This document shows positions 1 through 6,340 of a DNA stretch of 9,645 nucleotides, piece by piece. This DNA comes from Nitrospira sp. (GTDB lineage: Bacteria > Nitrospirota > Thermodesulfovibrionia > Thermodesulfovibrionales > SM23-35). The notes beneath the pieces are model-generated. The model ran no database searches. It saw only the letters and a program-made list of their open reading frames with translations, and was not told the DNA's origin. The number at the start of each line of letters is the position of its first letter. Position 1 is the first letter of the stretch. The stretch is from the NCBI GenBank assembly GCA_016873595.1, contig VGWZ01000065.1, positions 1-9,645 on the forward strand. The letters are read 5' to 3'. Both the position numbers and the translations under genes were made by a program.

Positions 1-203
1 AAGTCTGTTTCAGCTTCAGCTATACATCCTTTTGCAACTTTTAGGCTATGCTCAAACTTCTCGAGGCTTCCGATTATCTCTGCTTTGTTCTTTTCCAAGG
101 TGGAAGTCTTTTGGGGTTCTTCTGAAGATGCAGGATGAACGGGAAACGAAAATAATAAAGCAAACACTGTGATGTAAAAAAAGAAAATAATTTTTATTCT
201 CAT
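1..203 (-). CDS. Hypothetical exported protein, N-terminal 67 residues (partial)
   Basis: The gene enters from the left edge, so only its first 67 codons are visible. I translated it by hand from the ATG at 203-201. It begins MRIKIIFFFYITVFALLF, a short basic start followed by a long hydrophobic stretch (about residues 5-22), which is a typical Sec signal peptide with likely cleavage near residues 25-27. There is no lipobox cysteine. The mature part is charged and predicted helical (LEKNKAEIIGSLEKFEHSL), possibly coiled coil, with one cysteine (Cys59). A GAGGAAGAG Shine-Dalgarno sequence lies a few bases before the ATG, and a good promoter lies upstream at 223-251, so it appears to be its own transcription unit rather than the tail of the upstream operon. 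I do not recognise the family. It is probably a periplasmic protein, but nothing visible gives a function. Confidence 0.7.
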   Translation of the reverse strand, partial: MRIKIIFFFYITVFALLFSFPVHPASSEEPQKTSTLEKNKAEIIGSLEKFEHSLKVAKGCIAEAETD

Positions 204-222
204 ATCTCTTCCTCTTATCTTA

Positions 223-251
223 AATATAGCTCAAATCAATTACTCTTTCAA
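223..251 (-). promoter_or_regulatory. Predicted sigma70-type promoter for the exported protein gene
   Basis: On the minus strand a TTGAAA box (251-246) is followed, after exactly 17 bases, by TATATT (228-223). Both are close to the housekeeping consensus. Transcription would start near 216, giving a leader of about 13 nt that just includes the GAGGAAGAG ribosome-binding site before the ATG at 203. No intrinsic terminator is visible between the preceding gene's stop (298) and this promoter, so read-through from the PEP operon is also possible. Confidence 0.55.
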
Positions 252-297
252 GTGAAGCTCTACAGGTGTAAGAATGGTTGATGAGTGAATATGTCTG

Positions 298-1152
298 TTA
301 AGCAGGTTTTTTGCCAGTCTGATACGCACTCACGATGCTTGCTGCTGCTTCCTCAATCGCCTTATTAGAAATATCCACTACACGCCAGCGCGGATGCTGT
401 TTGAAGAATTCCTTACACCACTCTATCTCTTCTGATATCTTGACAGGGTCTGCATACTTTGCATACGGTGTAAGGCCTAATTGTTTTAATCTCGCCTCTC
501 TCAGTTTCACAAGGCTTTCAACACTGATGATAAGTCCAAAAACCTTTCGTGTGTCTACATTAAATAACTCTTCTGGAGGGTCAATGTCTGGATGAATAGG
601 GACATTTGCAACCTTCCATCCCTGATTGGCAAGATAGGTTGACAAAGGCGTCTTATCTGTACGAGAAAGACCAACGAGGATAAGGTCAGCAAGTTTAAGC
701 CCATGGGGCATCTTTCCATCATCATGTTTGACCGAAAAGTTAATCGCCTCAATTCTACGGTAATAGTCTTCATCCAGAATGTACTGTCGTCCAGGGATTG
801 CCAAGGGTTTTTCCTTTAAAAAGATGGATAATTGCACAATAAAATCACCTATGACATCAATTGTCTTTATCCCACGGTGCTCAGCTTCCCGTATCAGGAA
901 ATCCCTCAAACCCGGCTCTATCATACTAAAAGCAACAAGGGCATCATCTTCTGATGCTTGTTTAATGATGCTTGAGATGAGTGTCTTATTCTTTACCAGA
1001 AAAAATTTCTTCACTTCGATATGTTCCTTGCTGAACTGTGCCAGAGATGCCCTGGCGATTTTACTGATCGTCTCTCCCGTGCTTTCACCGACAAGGTAAA
1101 TCACCTTTTTCCTGGAAGAACGCTTCTTCTTTTTTTGTTCAGTTTTTTTCAT
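298..1152 (-). CDS. Pyruvate, phosphate dikinase-type regulatory protein (kinase/pyrophosphorylase, DUF299 family)
   Basis: At 284 aa this is a full-length member of the bifunctional regulatory family that uses ADP to phosphorylate, and inorganic phosphate to dephosphorylate, the threonine beside the catalytic histidine of a PEP-forming dikinase or synthase. Visible motifs are the N-terminal VGESTGET (residues 21-28), VKHDDGK (141-147), the P-loop-like GLSRTDKTP (161-169) and the following VANVP...DPPEELF segment (181-197). The LDEDYYRR...EAINFSVKHDDG block and the LSTYLA...VANVP block resemble, from memory, the Firmicutes YqfL-type protein that acts on pyruvate, phosphate dikinase more than the E. 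coli PpsR type. The first 16 residues are a lysine/arginine-rich extension encoded partly by A7 runs. The ATG overlaps the upstream stop by 4 nt (ATGA), with GGAG six bases upstream, so it is translationally coupled to the UPF0146 gene. It is the last gene of the operon. Family assignment is firm. The substrate (a dikinase not in this window, or the PpsA encoded here) is inference. Confidence 0.9.
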   Translation of the reverse strand: MKKTEQKKKKRSSRKKVIYLVGESTGETISKIARASLAQFSKEHIEVKKFFLVKNKTLISSIIKQASEDDALVAFSMIEPGLRDFLIREAEHRGIKTIDVIGDFIVQLSIFLKEKPLAIPGRQYILDEDYYRRIEAINFSVKHDDGKMPHGLKLADLILVGLSRTDKTPLSTYLANQGWKVANVPIHPDIDPPEELFNVDTRKVFGLIISVESLVKLREARLKQLGLTPYAKYADPVKISEEIEWCKEFFKQHPRWRVVDISNKAIEEAAASIVSAYQTGKKPA

Positions 1153-1538
1153 GAGGAACTCCAGAGAGAAAAAGTAGTACCTTCATGGCAATGTAATTTC
1201 CCACTTACATTTTCAGATGCCAGCGGCTTTACAATTAAATCAACAGAAAGCATTCTTGCAAGCTGTTCCATGTAGGGAACAAGCTCAGGAGGCGGCCTCA
1301 GCGAATAGAGGAGATCTATCTCAGTATAGAGAGAAATATCCGGTATTGTCACATCATCTACAATAACCTTGAGTCCTCTATGTTGGTATGCTTTTACATC
1401 AGTTGCAAAAACCTTTATACCTTTTCTGAGCAGAGCAAAAGCCACATCAGGAAAATGACCGATGCCGATCTCAACTGCATTCCTGTAATTTTTGGCAATA
1501 TAGTCCACTAACCCTTTATAGCGATGATAATGGTTCAT
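1149..1538 (-). CDS. UPF0146 family protein (methyltransferase-like Rossmann fold)
   Basis: This 129-aa protein matches the UPF0146 family, a small group of unknown function known mainly from archaea. Features seen are VEIGIG (residues 22-27), which resembles the S-adenosylmethionine-binding motif I of Rossmann methyltransferases, FATDVK (a motif-II-like acidic strand end), DDVTIPD, the hallmark LLYSLRPPPELV, LIVKPLASE, and a C-terminal FSLW. The reading frame stays open upstream to 1703 but that part only shadows the end of ppsA. The start at 1538 (MNHYHRYKG) is chosen because it overlaps the ppsA stop by one base (TAATG) and gives the family's usual length. Its own stop overlaps the next ATG by 4 nt. 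It therefore sits, coupled at both ends, between PEP synthase and a dikinase regulator, which suggests a role linked to that switch. No biochemical activity is known to me, and the length leaves little room for a substrate-binding domain. Confidence 0.85.
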   Translation of the reverse strand: MNHYHRYKGLVDYIAKNYRNAVEIGIGHFPDVAFALLRKGIKVFATDVKAYQHRGLKVIVDDVTIPDISLYTEIDLLYSLRPPPELVPYMEQLARMLSVDLIVKPLASENVSGKLHCHEGTTFSLWSSS

Positions 1539-3922
1539 TACTCTACTTTCTTCCAGAAGAACACCTCTTCCATGGGAATTCCTGCTATCTTTGGTTTTGT
1601 TGCAAATCCTAATGCTTTTTCCATCTGGATTTTCTGCTCTATCACTGCGACCATTTTCCTTGAAGACACCACCGTATCCGGATTCACAGAGAGAGAAGCA
1701 CAACCATTACGAATCATGAATTCAAGATAGTCTGGGTAGACACTGGGAGCCTGGCCGCAGATAGAAGTCGTCACGCCATGTTTTCTGCATACTGCCATCG
1801 TGTATGCAATCGCCCTGAGGACGCCCAAATTCCTCTCATCATAGAGTTCCTGTACAGACACATCATTTCTGTCCACACCGAGTACGAGCATTGTTAAGTC
1901 ATTGGTGCCGAAACTCACTCCATCAATCCCTTCTTTACAGAACTCCTCGATCATAAAGCAGGCACTCGGTACTTCCACCATAATCCAGAGTTTAAAATCT
2001 CTGTCTGTCCTGTTGTCTAATCCCTCTTCACGCATGATTTGCACAGTCTTACGAAATACATCAAGTGTTCTCACAAAGGGAACCATTACCCATGTATTGG
2101 TGAATCCCATTTTTTCTCTCACCTGCCTGATCGCTTTTAACTCGAGCCTGAAGATATCATCTTCTTTCATATACCTGAATTCACCCCGATATCCGATCAT
2201 GGGGTTTGGACCCACATGACCTCTTTCATATTTTTCACCGCCTTTTAATTCAAGGAATTCATCAGGCTTAAAGTCGAGAAACCTGTAAACAATCGGACGT
2301 GGGGAGAACGCCTCTGCTACCTGTCCTATGCCCTGTGAAAAGGTATCCACCATTAACTGTCCTCCGCCTTCCTCCAAGAGCAGTCTCGGGTGTTTTCCTA
2401 TGCCGAGCATCAGGTGTTCTGCTCTCAGGAGACCCACACCGTCTGCATTTGTTTCCTCAGCGACTTTTTTTGCAATCTCAGGAATAGACAGGTTTACATA
2501 TACCTTTGTCGCAGTAACAATTTGTGCTGAGAGATCAACTGGTGCTGATACGGTCTTCGCTGCCTCTCGTTCAGCAGCCTCCCCTTTAAATACAAAACCT
2601 CTCTTGCCATCTACAGTGACAACCTGACCATCCTTAATAACCTCTGTGGCGTTTTTTGTACCAACAATACAGGGAACGCCGAGTTCACGGCTCACAATTG
2701 CAGCATGACAGGTTTTCCCACCCAGATTTGTGACGATGGCTAAAGACTTTTTCATGGCAGGAACCCAGTCAGGAGTAGTCATTTCAGTGACAAGGACTTC
2801 ACCTTTTTCAAGATTAGCGATGTCTTTGACTTTCAAGATTATCTTTGCTTTTCCCGAACCCAGTCCGGGACTTACTCCGAGTCCTCGAATGATGATGTCC
2901 TGTTCCATAAAATCTCTCCTTTCTTTCTTTTTCATTTCTTCGGTTGTCACACCTACAGTCACAGGCCTTGCCTGAAGTATGAAAATATGACCGCCTTTAT
3001 CTTTTGCCCATTCAATGTCCTGCGGAAATTTATAGTGATTTTCTATTTGTACTCCATACTGCACAAGACGAGCAATCTCTTTATCGGTTAGTGCTGGTTT
3101 GTCCTGCATGTTTTTTGGAACTGTTACCCATTTGGTGCTCCCTCTCTTGTCAGACACAATCTGTTTATCTTTTTTGAAGATTTCTTTGCCTACAATATGG
3201 AGTGTATTTTTTTCTACTACATATTCATCAGGCGTGACACTCCCGCTCACAACTGCTTCACCGAGTCCCCAGGAGGCATTAATCACTGCCTTATCTTTAT
3301 CGCCACTTACAGGCTCCATTGTGAACATGACTCCAGAGACATATGACTCAATCAACTCTTGAACTCCGACACTGATGAGCACCTGGTCATGGGCAAACCC
3401 TTTTTCCTTTCTGTACGCAATAGCCCTCGGAGTGAAGAGAGAACCCCAGCATTCATGAACACGCTTGAGTAGCATTTTTTTGTCCACATTTAAGAATGTA
3501 TCCTGCTGTCCTGCAAAACTGGCTCCTGGCAAGTCCTCTGCCGTAGCAGAAGACCTGACAGCCACTGCGACATTTTTTTTCTTTCTCTGTGTGCAAAGAC
3601 GATCATATGCTTTTAAAATTGAACTTTCTATTTCTTTAGGTATCGGGAGGCTTTCGATGTATTTCCTGATCTGTTCAGACACTTCTTGCAATGACTTCAA
3701 GTCATCAGTATTAATATCGAAGAGCAGGGCATCTATTTTTTTATTAGCGCCGGTTTTTTCGAGAAATACCTTGTATGCATAGGCTGAAACAGCAAAACCA
3801 TTTGGAACAGGCACGCCGATCTGACCATAGAGCTCTCCAAGATTGGCACATTTACCTCCGACAAGTGGAATGTCATCTTTCCCCAGATCTTTGAACCAGA
3901 GCACAAAATCACGCTTATTCAT
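1538..3922 (-). CDS. ppsA: Phosphoenolpyruvate synthase (pyruvate, water dikinase)
   Basis: PEP synthase converts pyruvate, ATP and water to PEP, AMP and phosphate, the entry step of gluconeogenesis from pyruvate. The 794-aa length is normal for the family. Order of parts: the N-terminal ATP-grasp domain with VGGKCANLGEL (21-31), AVRSSATAEDLPGASFAGQQ (121-140) and a metal/ATP region ending QDIEWAKD...ILQARPVT (301-322); the swivelling phosphohistidine domain with GGKTCHAAIVSRELGVP (401-417), where His406 is the catalytic histidine and Thr404 the expected target of the regulatory proteins; and the C-terminal TIM barrel with GLLRAEHL (497-504), NPMIGYRG (573-580), MVEVPSA (648-654), GTNDLTMLVLGVDRND (672-687) and the catalytic-loop Cys722 in ICGQAPS. 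All key residues are present. A strong GGGAGG ribosome site (3936-3931) stands 8 nt before the ATG. It is the second gene of its operon, 21 nt after one regulator and overlapping the UPF0146 gene by one base. Confidence 0.97.
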   Translation of the reverse strand: MNKRDFVLWFKDLGKDDIPLVGGKCANLGELYGQIGVPVPNGFAVSAYAYKVFLEKTGANKKIDALLFDINTDDLKSLQEVSEQIRKYIESLPIPKEIESSILKAYDRLCTQRKKKNVAVAVRSSATAEDLPGASFAGQQDTFLNVDKKMLLKRVHECWGSLFTPRAIAYRKEKGFAHDQVLISVGVQELIESYVSGVMFTMEPVSGDKDKAVINASWGLGEAVVSGSVTPDEYVVEKNTLHIVGKEIFKKDKQIVSDKRGSTKWVTVPKNMQDKPALTDKEIARLVQYGVQIENHYKFPQDIEWAKDKGGHIFILQARPVTVGVTTEEMKKKERRDFMEQDIIIRGLGVSPGLGSGKAKIILKVKDIANLEKGEVLVTEMTTPDWVPAMKKSLAIVTNLGGKTCHAAIVSRELGVPCIVGTKNATEVIKDGQVVTVDGKRGFVFKGEAAEREAAKTVSAPVDLSAQIVTATKVYVNLSIPEIAKKVAEETNADGVGLLRAEHLMLGIGKHPRLLLEEGGGQLMVDTFSQGIGQVAEAFSPRPIVYRFLDFKPDEFLELKGGEKYERGHVGPNPMIGYRGEFRYMKEDDIFRLELKAIRQVREKMGFTNTWVMVPFVRTLDVFRKTVQIMREEGLDNRTDRDFKLWIMVEVPSACFMIEEFCKEGIDGVSFGTNDLTMLVLGVDRNDVSVQELYDERNLGVLRAIAYTMAVCRKHGVTTSICGQAPSVYPDYLEFMIRNGCASLSVNPDTVVSSRKMVAVIEQKIQMEKALGFATKPKIAGIPMEEVFFWKKVE

Positions 3923-3930
3923 TTAAAAAT

Positions 3931-3936
3931 CCTCCC
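3931..3936 (-). promoter_or_regulatory. Strong ribosome-binding site of ppsA
   Basis: On the minus strand AAAGGGAGG lies in the 21-nt gap after the upstream stop codon, with 8 nt between GGGAGG and the ATG at 3922. It is the best Shine-Dalgarno match in this operon. It suggests that the enzyme is translated independently and more strongly than its regulators, whose starts have weaker or more distant sites. Confidence 0.7.
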
Positions 3937-3943
3937 TTTCCTC

Positions 3944-4783
3944 TTATCGTAGTTTTCTTTCTGTCGAATGTTTCATGACTTCCTGCCTGCTTTCCATTAT
4001 CTTGTTGGCAACTTCCTCTATGGAGCTGTTTGTGACATCGATAATCTGTAATCCTTTTATCTGACTGAATATCCTGTGGCTGTATGCCACTTCCTTCCTG
4101 ATATGATTTATGTCGATATAGTCAGTGGCTCCAGCATATTTAAGCCTCTTTTGCCTGATAAAAGCAAGTCTCTCAGGCGAAATGCTAAAGCCTACTTTAT
4201 GAATTTTTAATGTAAAGACCTCATCAGGCGGTTTTATACCCCCAATAATAGGCACATTTGCCACTTTCAAACTATTGTTACATGAAAGATAAAGACTGGT
4301 GGGAGTTTTTGAGGTCCTCGAGACACCAAGGAGGATGAGATCTGCATGTTCCAATGTGTCCACGCTTTGACCGTCATCATGTCTTAAGGTAAAGTCTATG
4401 GCTTCAGCAAGACGGATTGATTCTTCACTGATTCCTTTTAATAACCCTGGATTCAACACAGGGATAAGATTCCAGAGCTTTCTTATCCGGTCGAGGAGGG
4501 GACCGAGAAGATCAATCGTAAACACATTCATAGCACGCTTTTCTTTGCGAATCCATGTCCTGAGTTCAGGTGAAACAAAAGAGTAAGCAACAATGCCTTC
4601 AGCAGCCTGAGCCTGAGACAGGATCGCCTTTATTTGTTCCTTTGTCTTGATATACGGGAATTTCTTAAAGGTAGGCTTTATCTCTTTGAATTGCACCAGT
4701 ACTGCATTCATTACCATCTCAGCTGTGATTCCTGTTGCATCAGAGACAATGAATACATGCACATTTTTTTTAGATGAAGTCAT
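3944..4783 (-). CDS. ppsR: PEP synthase-type regulatory protein (bifunctional kinase/pyrophosphorylase, DUF299 family)
   Basis: This 279-aa protein is a complete member of the family that inactivates PEP synthase by ADP-dependent phosphorylation of the active-site threonine and reactivates it by phosphorolysis, releasing pyrophosphate. Motifs, numbered from the chosen ATG: VSDATGITAE (13-22), LRHDDGQ (133-139), the P-loop-like GVSRTSKTPTSLYLS (153-167), VANVP (174-178) and DVTNSSIEEVA (249-259). AIDFTLRHDDG and KTPTSLYL resemble E. coli PpsR/YdiA from memory, in keeping with its place directly before ppsA. The frame extends to a GTG at 4825 with an AAGGA seven bases upstream, which would add 14 residues. 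I chose the ATG at 4783 because a well-formed promoter (4814-4842) overlaps that GTG, so a transcript from it would begin downstream, and because the family usually starts shortly before the VSDATG motif. The ATG has GAGAGG about 10 nt upstream. First gene of the operon. Confidence 0.92.
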   Translation of the reverse strand: MTSSKKNVHVFIVSDATGITAEMVMNAVLVQFKEIKPTFKKFPYIKTKEQIKAILSQAQAAEGIVAYSFVSPELRTWIRKEKRAMNVFTIDLLGPLLDRIRKLWNLIPVLNPGLLKGISEESIRLAEAIDFTLRHDDGQSVDTLEHADLILLGVSRTSKTPTSLYLSCNNSLKVANVPIIGGIKPPDEVFTLKIHKVGFSISPERLAFIRQKRLKYAGATDYIDINHIRKEVAYSHRIFSQIKGLQIIDVTNSSIEEVANKIMESRQEVMKHSTERKLR

Positions 4784-4813
4784 AGGGTGATGACCTCTCA
4801 GTAGCGATAAATA

Positions 4814-4842
4814 AGCATACCACACGACGAAATCCTTGACAA
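4814..4842 (-). promoter_or_regulatory. Predicted sigma70-type promoter of the ppsR-ppsA operon
   Basis: On the minus strand TTGTCA (4842-4837) and TATGCT (4819-4814) are separated by exactly 17 bases. Transcription would begin around 4807, about 24 nt before the ATG at 4783. It is the only clear promoter-like pair I see in the gap between gspN and this operon, and it separates the PEP genes from the secretion genes transcriptionally. I see no clear operator or riboswitch in the short leader. Confidence 0.6.
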
Positions 4843-4917
4843 TAGTAGCTTTGGTATTGGAGTTGCAGACTATTTGTCTCTGCTAAATGGGTGTCCCTAA
4901 CAATTCTGTACATTTTT

Positions 4918-4944
4918 TGTCACCCTGAACTTGATTCAGGGTCT
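4918..4944 (+). repeat. REP-like palindromic repeat, copy A
   Basis: A perfect 8-bp inverted repeat, ACCCTGAA (4922-4929) and TTCAGGGT (4935-4942), encloses the 5-nt loop CTTGA. It is flanked by TGTC on the left and CT on the right. The 27-bp unit recurs in inverted orientation at 4992-5018 with matched changes on both sides of the stem. On the plus strand it is followed by a T-rich run and looks like an intrinsic terminator, but no plus-strand gene needs one. On the transcribed minus strand no U-run follows. Confidence 0.75.
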
Positions 4945-4964
4945 TTTGTTTTTCTCTATTTATG

Positions 4965-5039
4965 AGATTCCGAAACAAGCATGCCCTGAAGAGATTCTGA
5001 AACAAGTTCAGAATGACACTTTTAGGGTTCGGAATGACA
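4965..5039 (-). repeat. REP-like palindromic repeat, copy C, split by a 48-bp segment
   Basis: The left half (4965-4979, AGATTCCGAAACAAG) and right half (5028-5039, TTCGGAATGACA) together make exactly the 27-bp unit seen in the other copies. Their stem arms ATTCCGAA and TTCGGAAT are perfectly complementary. Between them lie 48 bp (4980-5027) that include a whole second copy. CCCT (4984-4987) can also pair with AGGG (5024-5027), so the 75-bp region can fold as one long, bulged hairpin. The split site lies at the end of the loop, leaving both stem arms intact. Confidence 0.65.
4992..5018 (-). repeat. REP-like palindromic repeat, copy B, nested inside copy C
   Basis: The arms ATTCTGAA (4994-5001) and TTCAGAAT (5007-5014) form a perfect 8-bp stem around the loop ACAAG. 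The unit is the inverted counterpart of copy A, differing at two stem positions on each side (CC/GG becomes TT/AA). These paired differences indicate that the stem, not just the sequence, has been preserved. Confidence 0.75.
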
Positions 5040-5060
5040 ATTTATTTATGGGACGGTACA

Positions 5061-5843
5061 CTAAAAAGGCATATTACCTTTTATGGGGATTACATAGTAA
5101 CCAGGAGAAACTTTATAATTCTCTAATAAAAATAATAGAGAGGCTTTATCTGTTGAAGATGAATTCTGCATGAGTTCAAGAGTCAGGTCCATAACATTTT
5201 TCTTAATATTTCCCTTAACCCGTGCATAAATGTCATCACCTTGTAAAGACAAAGAACTGATGCGTACTAAATCGCCATCAATAGTCATTGCACCTTGTGC
5301 GCTTTGAAACAGATTTACAGGGATTATCACTCCAGAAAACGATGTACTTTCGAATTGAGCATCCTTTATTGAAAGTTTTAAATCACCTGTTCCATCTTTC
5401 AACCTGAACTCTCCGGATAGTGTCCCTTTACCGCTTAAGCCCATGACTCCAAACAAAGGTATTCCGTTAACATTTGCATTATCAATGCCCACATTCATGT
5501 GGGTTTTTTCTTTAAGCAAATTAACCTCGCCAGTGATTTTTCCTCCGCTTATATCCCCGTGAAAAGTGAGGGGAAGCCTCATCAGGAATAAAGACAATGG
5601 ATTAATTTTCACGACCACATTATCTAAAGAAAGAAGGGTGTTGTCAGATTTTTTAAGTATGAAGTTCTGAGAGGTGAAACTAAAGAATAATCCCTTTTTG
5701 AAGCCGGTGATTTCTCCCTGAAGATTACTCTTATGGAGTGAATTCTCAATCTGGTGTATGATCAAACTTGAGGGGATTACTATCAGCCAGGTACCAAATA
5801 CAATGGCAGCTATGATAAGGACAGCAAAGAGAAGTCGTTTCAC
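5061..5843 (-). CDS. gspN: Type II secretion system protein GspN
   Basis: This 260-aa protein has one N-terminal membrane segment (about residues 4-24), then an entirely beta-rich periplasmic part (GEITGFKKGLFFSF at 43-56, repeated short strands to the end). That layout is typical of the AsmA-like GspN proteins found last in many type II secretion operons. GspN is an accessory component whose exact job is not settled; the AsmA-like fold hints at contact with membrane lipids or assembly of the outer-membrane secretin. The start is a GTG at 5843 overlapping the gspM stop by 4 nt (GTGA), with no good Shine-Dalgarno sequence, so translation probably depends on gspM. It is the last gene of the secretion operon, 22 bp before the palindromic repeats. 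The call rests on position and architecture as well as sequence resemblance. Confidence 0.82.
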   Translation of the reverse strand: MKRLLFAVLIIAAIVFGTWLIVIPSSLIIHQIENSLHKSNLQGEITGFKKGLFFSFTSQNFILKKSDNTLLSLDNVVVKINPLSLFLMRLPLTFHGDISGGKITGEVNLLKEKTHMNVGIDNANVNGIPLFGVMGLSGKGTLSGEFRLKDGTGDLKLSIKDAQFESTSFSGVIIPVNLFQSAQGAMTIDGDLVRISSLSLQGDDIYARVKGNIKKNVMDLTLELMQNSSSTDKASLLFLLENYKVSPGYYVIPIKGNMPF

Positions 5844-6340
5844 TTTGGCTTGACTAAGGCAATTGTCATCGTGATATCTAAAAGCTCTGGATTTTCAAAT
5901 GATGTCTTAATGGTTGTCTTTTTTACGGAAAGAATCATGGGTGAATTCTCTATTTTATGAAAGATATTTACCATTTCATTCATGTCAACTTTTTCTACCT
6001 GTACCTCTGCCTCTTCTTCAATGGTTTCTTTCAGGTCTTTGGTGCCTGTTGGTTTTACGGACTTCACTTTCCTCTTTAATCCTAAAGACAGGAATACTTC
6101 ATCGGCTGCCTGGACAATGCCCTCAATTTTTGTAAGAGACTTTTTATTTTCAACAGTATCAATCCTGTTTTTCAGGGAAAGAAATTCATCCTTGATAGAG
6201 AGAAGTTCCTTCTGCTGTGCCTTTAGATTTCCAAGGTCTTTTTTTGATGATAAAGAAACATTGATGAGTAAGATACACAAGATGACAGAGACTGCAATAC
6301 CGCCAGCTATCAATAATCTTCTATCTGCCTTCAGTCTCAA
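5840..6340 (-). CDS. gspM: Type II secretion system protein GspM (PilO-like)
   Basis: This 166-aa bitopic inner-membrane protein has a short basic cytoplasmic N-terminus, a membrane helix (about 9-28, IAGGIAVSVILCILLINV), a predicted coiled coil (about 32-66, rich in K/L/E) and a compact ferredoxin-like periplasmic domain (about 70-166). This is the GspM/PilO layout. GspM pairs with GspL to anchor the assembly platform that couples the cytoplasmic ATPase to pseudopilus growth. It starts at TTG (6340), which overlaps the gspL stop (TTGA). The choice is supported by AAAGGAG 8 nt upstream and by the immediate start of the membrane anchor. Sequence conservation in this family is low, so the call leans on gene order between gspL and gspN. 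Confidence 0.85.
   Translation of the reverse strand: MRLKADRRLLIAGGIAVSVILCILLINVSLSSKKDLGNLKAQQKELLSIKDEFLSLKNRIDTVENKKSLTKIEGIVQAADEVFLSLGLKRKVKSVKPTGTKDLKETIEEEAEVQVEKVDMNEMVNIFHKIENSPMILSVKKTTIKTSFENPELLDITMTIALVKPK

Larger units (their letters stand above)
4784..5060. other. Non-coding gap between gspN and the PEP operon
   Basis: This 277-bp stretch separates the two minus-strand operons. From low to high coordinates it contains the ribosome site and short leader of the first PEP operon gene, the promoter at 4814-4842, about 75 bp in which I see nothing recognisable (4843-4917), and then the cluster of three related palindromes (4918-5039) lying 22 bp beyond the gspN stop. No RNA gene or plausible protein is visible. 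An open plus-strand frame through the palindromes has no support. Confidence 0.7.

Noticed and set aside
253..297. Terminator after the last gene of the PEP operon
   Set aside because: I looked for a stem followed by a U-run on the minus strand between 297 and 252 and found none.
1539..1703. Longer N-terminus for the UPF0146 protein starting at 1703
   Set aside because: The extra 55 residues are the out-of-frame shadow of the ppsA 3' end. The family begins near MNHYHRYKG, and the TAATG junction at 1538 is a typical coupled start.
4840..4859. Short inverted repeat CAATA/TATTG next to the promoter as an operator
   Set aside because: Five base pairs with a 10-nt spacer is too weak to support a binding site, and no regulator gene is adjacent.
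4918..4958. Intrinsic terminator on the plus strand (8-bp stem followed by a T-rich run)
   Set aside because: There is no plus-strand gene upstream to terminate. On the minus strand, where transcription runs, the hairpin is followed by GACAAAAAATG rather than a U-run. The related copies nearby show it is a dispersed palindrome.
5117..5138. Inverted repeat TCTCTA/TAGAGA inside the gspN 3' end as a regulatory hairpin
   Set aside because: The stem is only 6 bp, AT-rich, with a 10-nt loop inside coding sequence; such matches are expected by chance.
4931..5173. Open plus-strand frame of 80 codons
   Set aside because: It runs through the palindromic repeats and into the antisense of gspN, has no ribosome site and gives a protein with no recognisable features.
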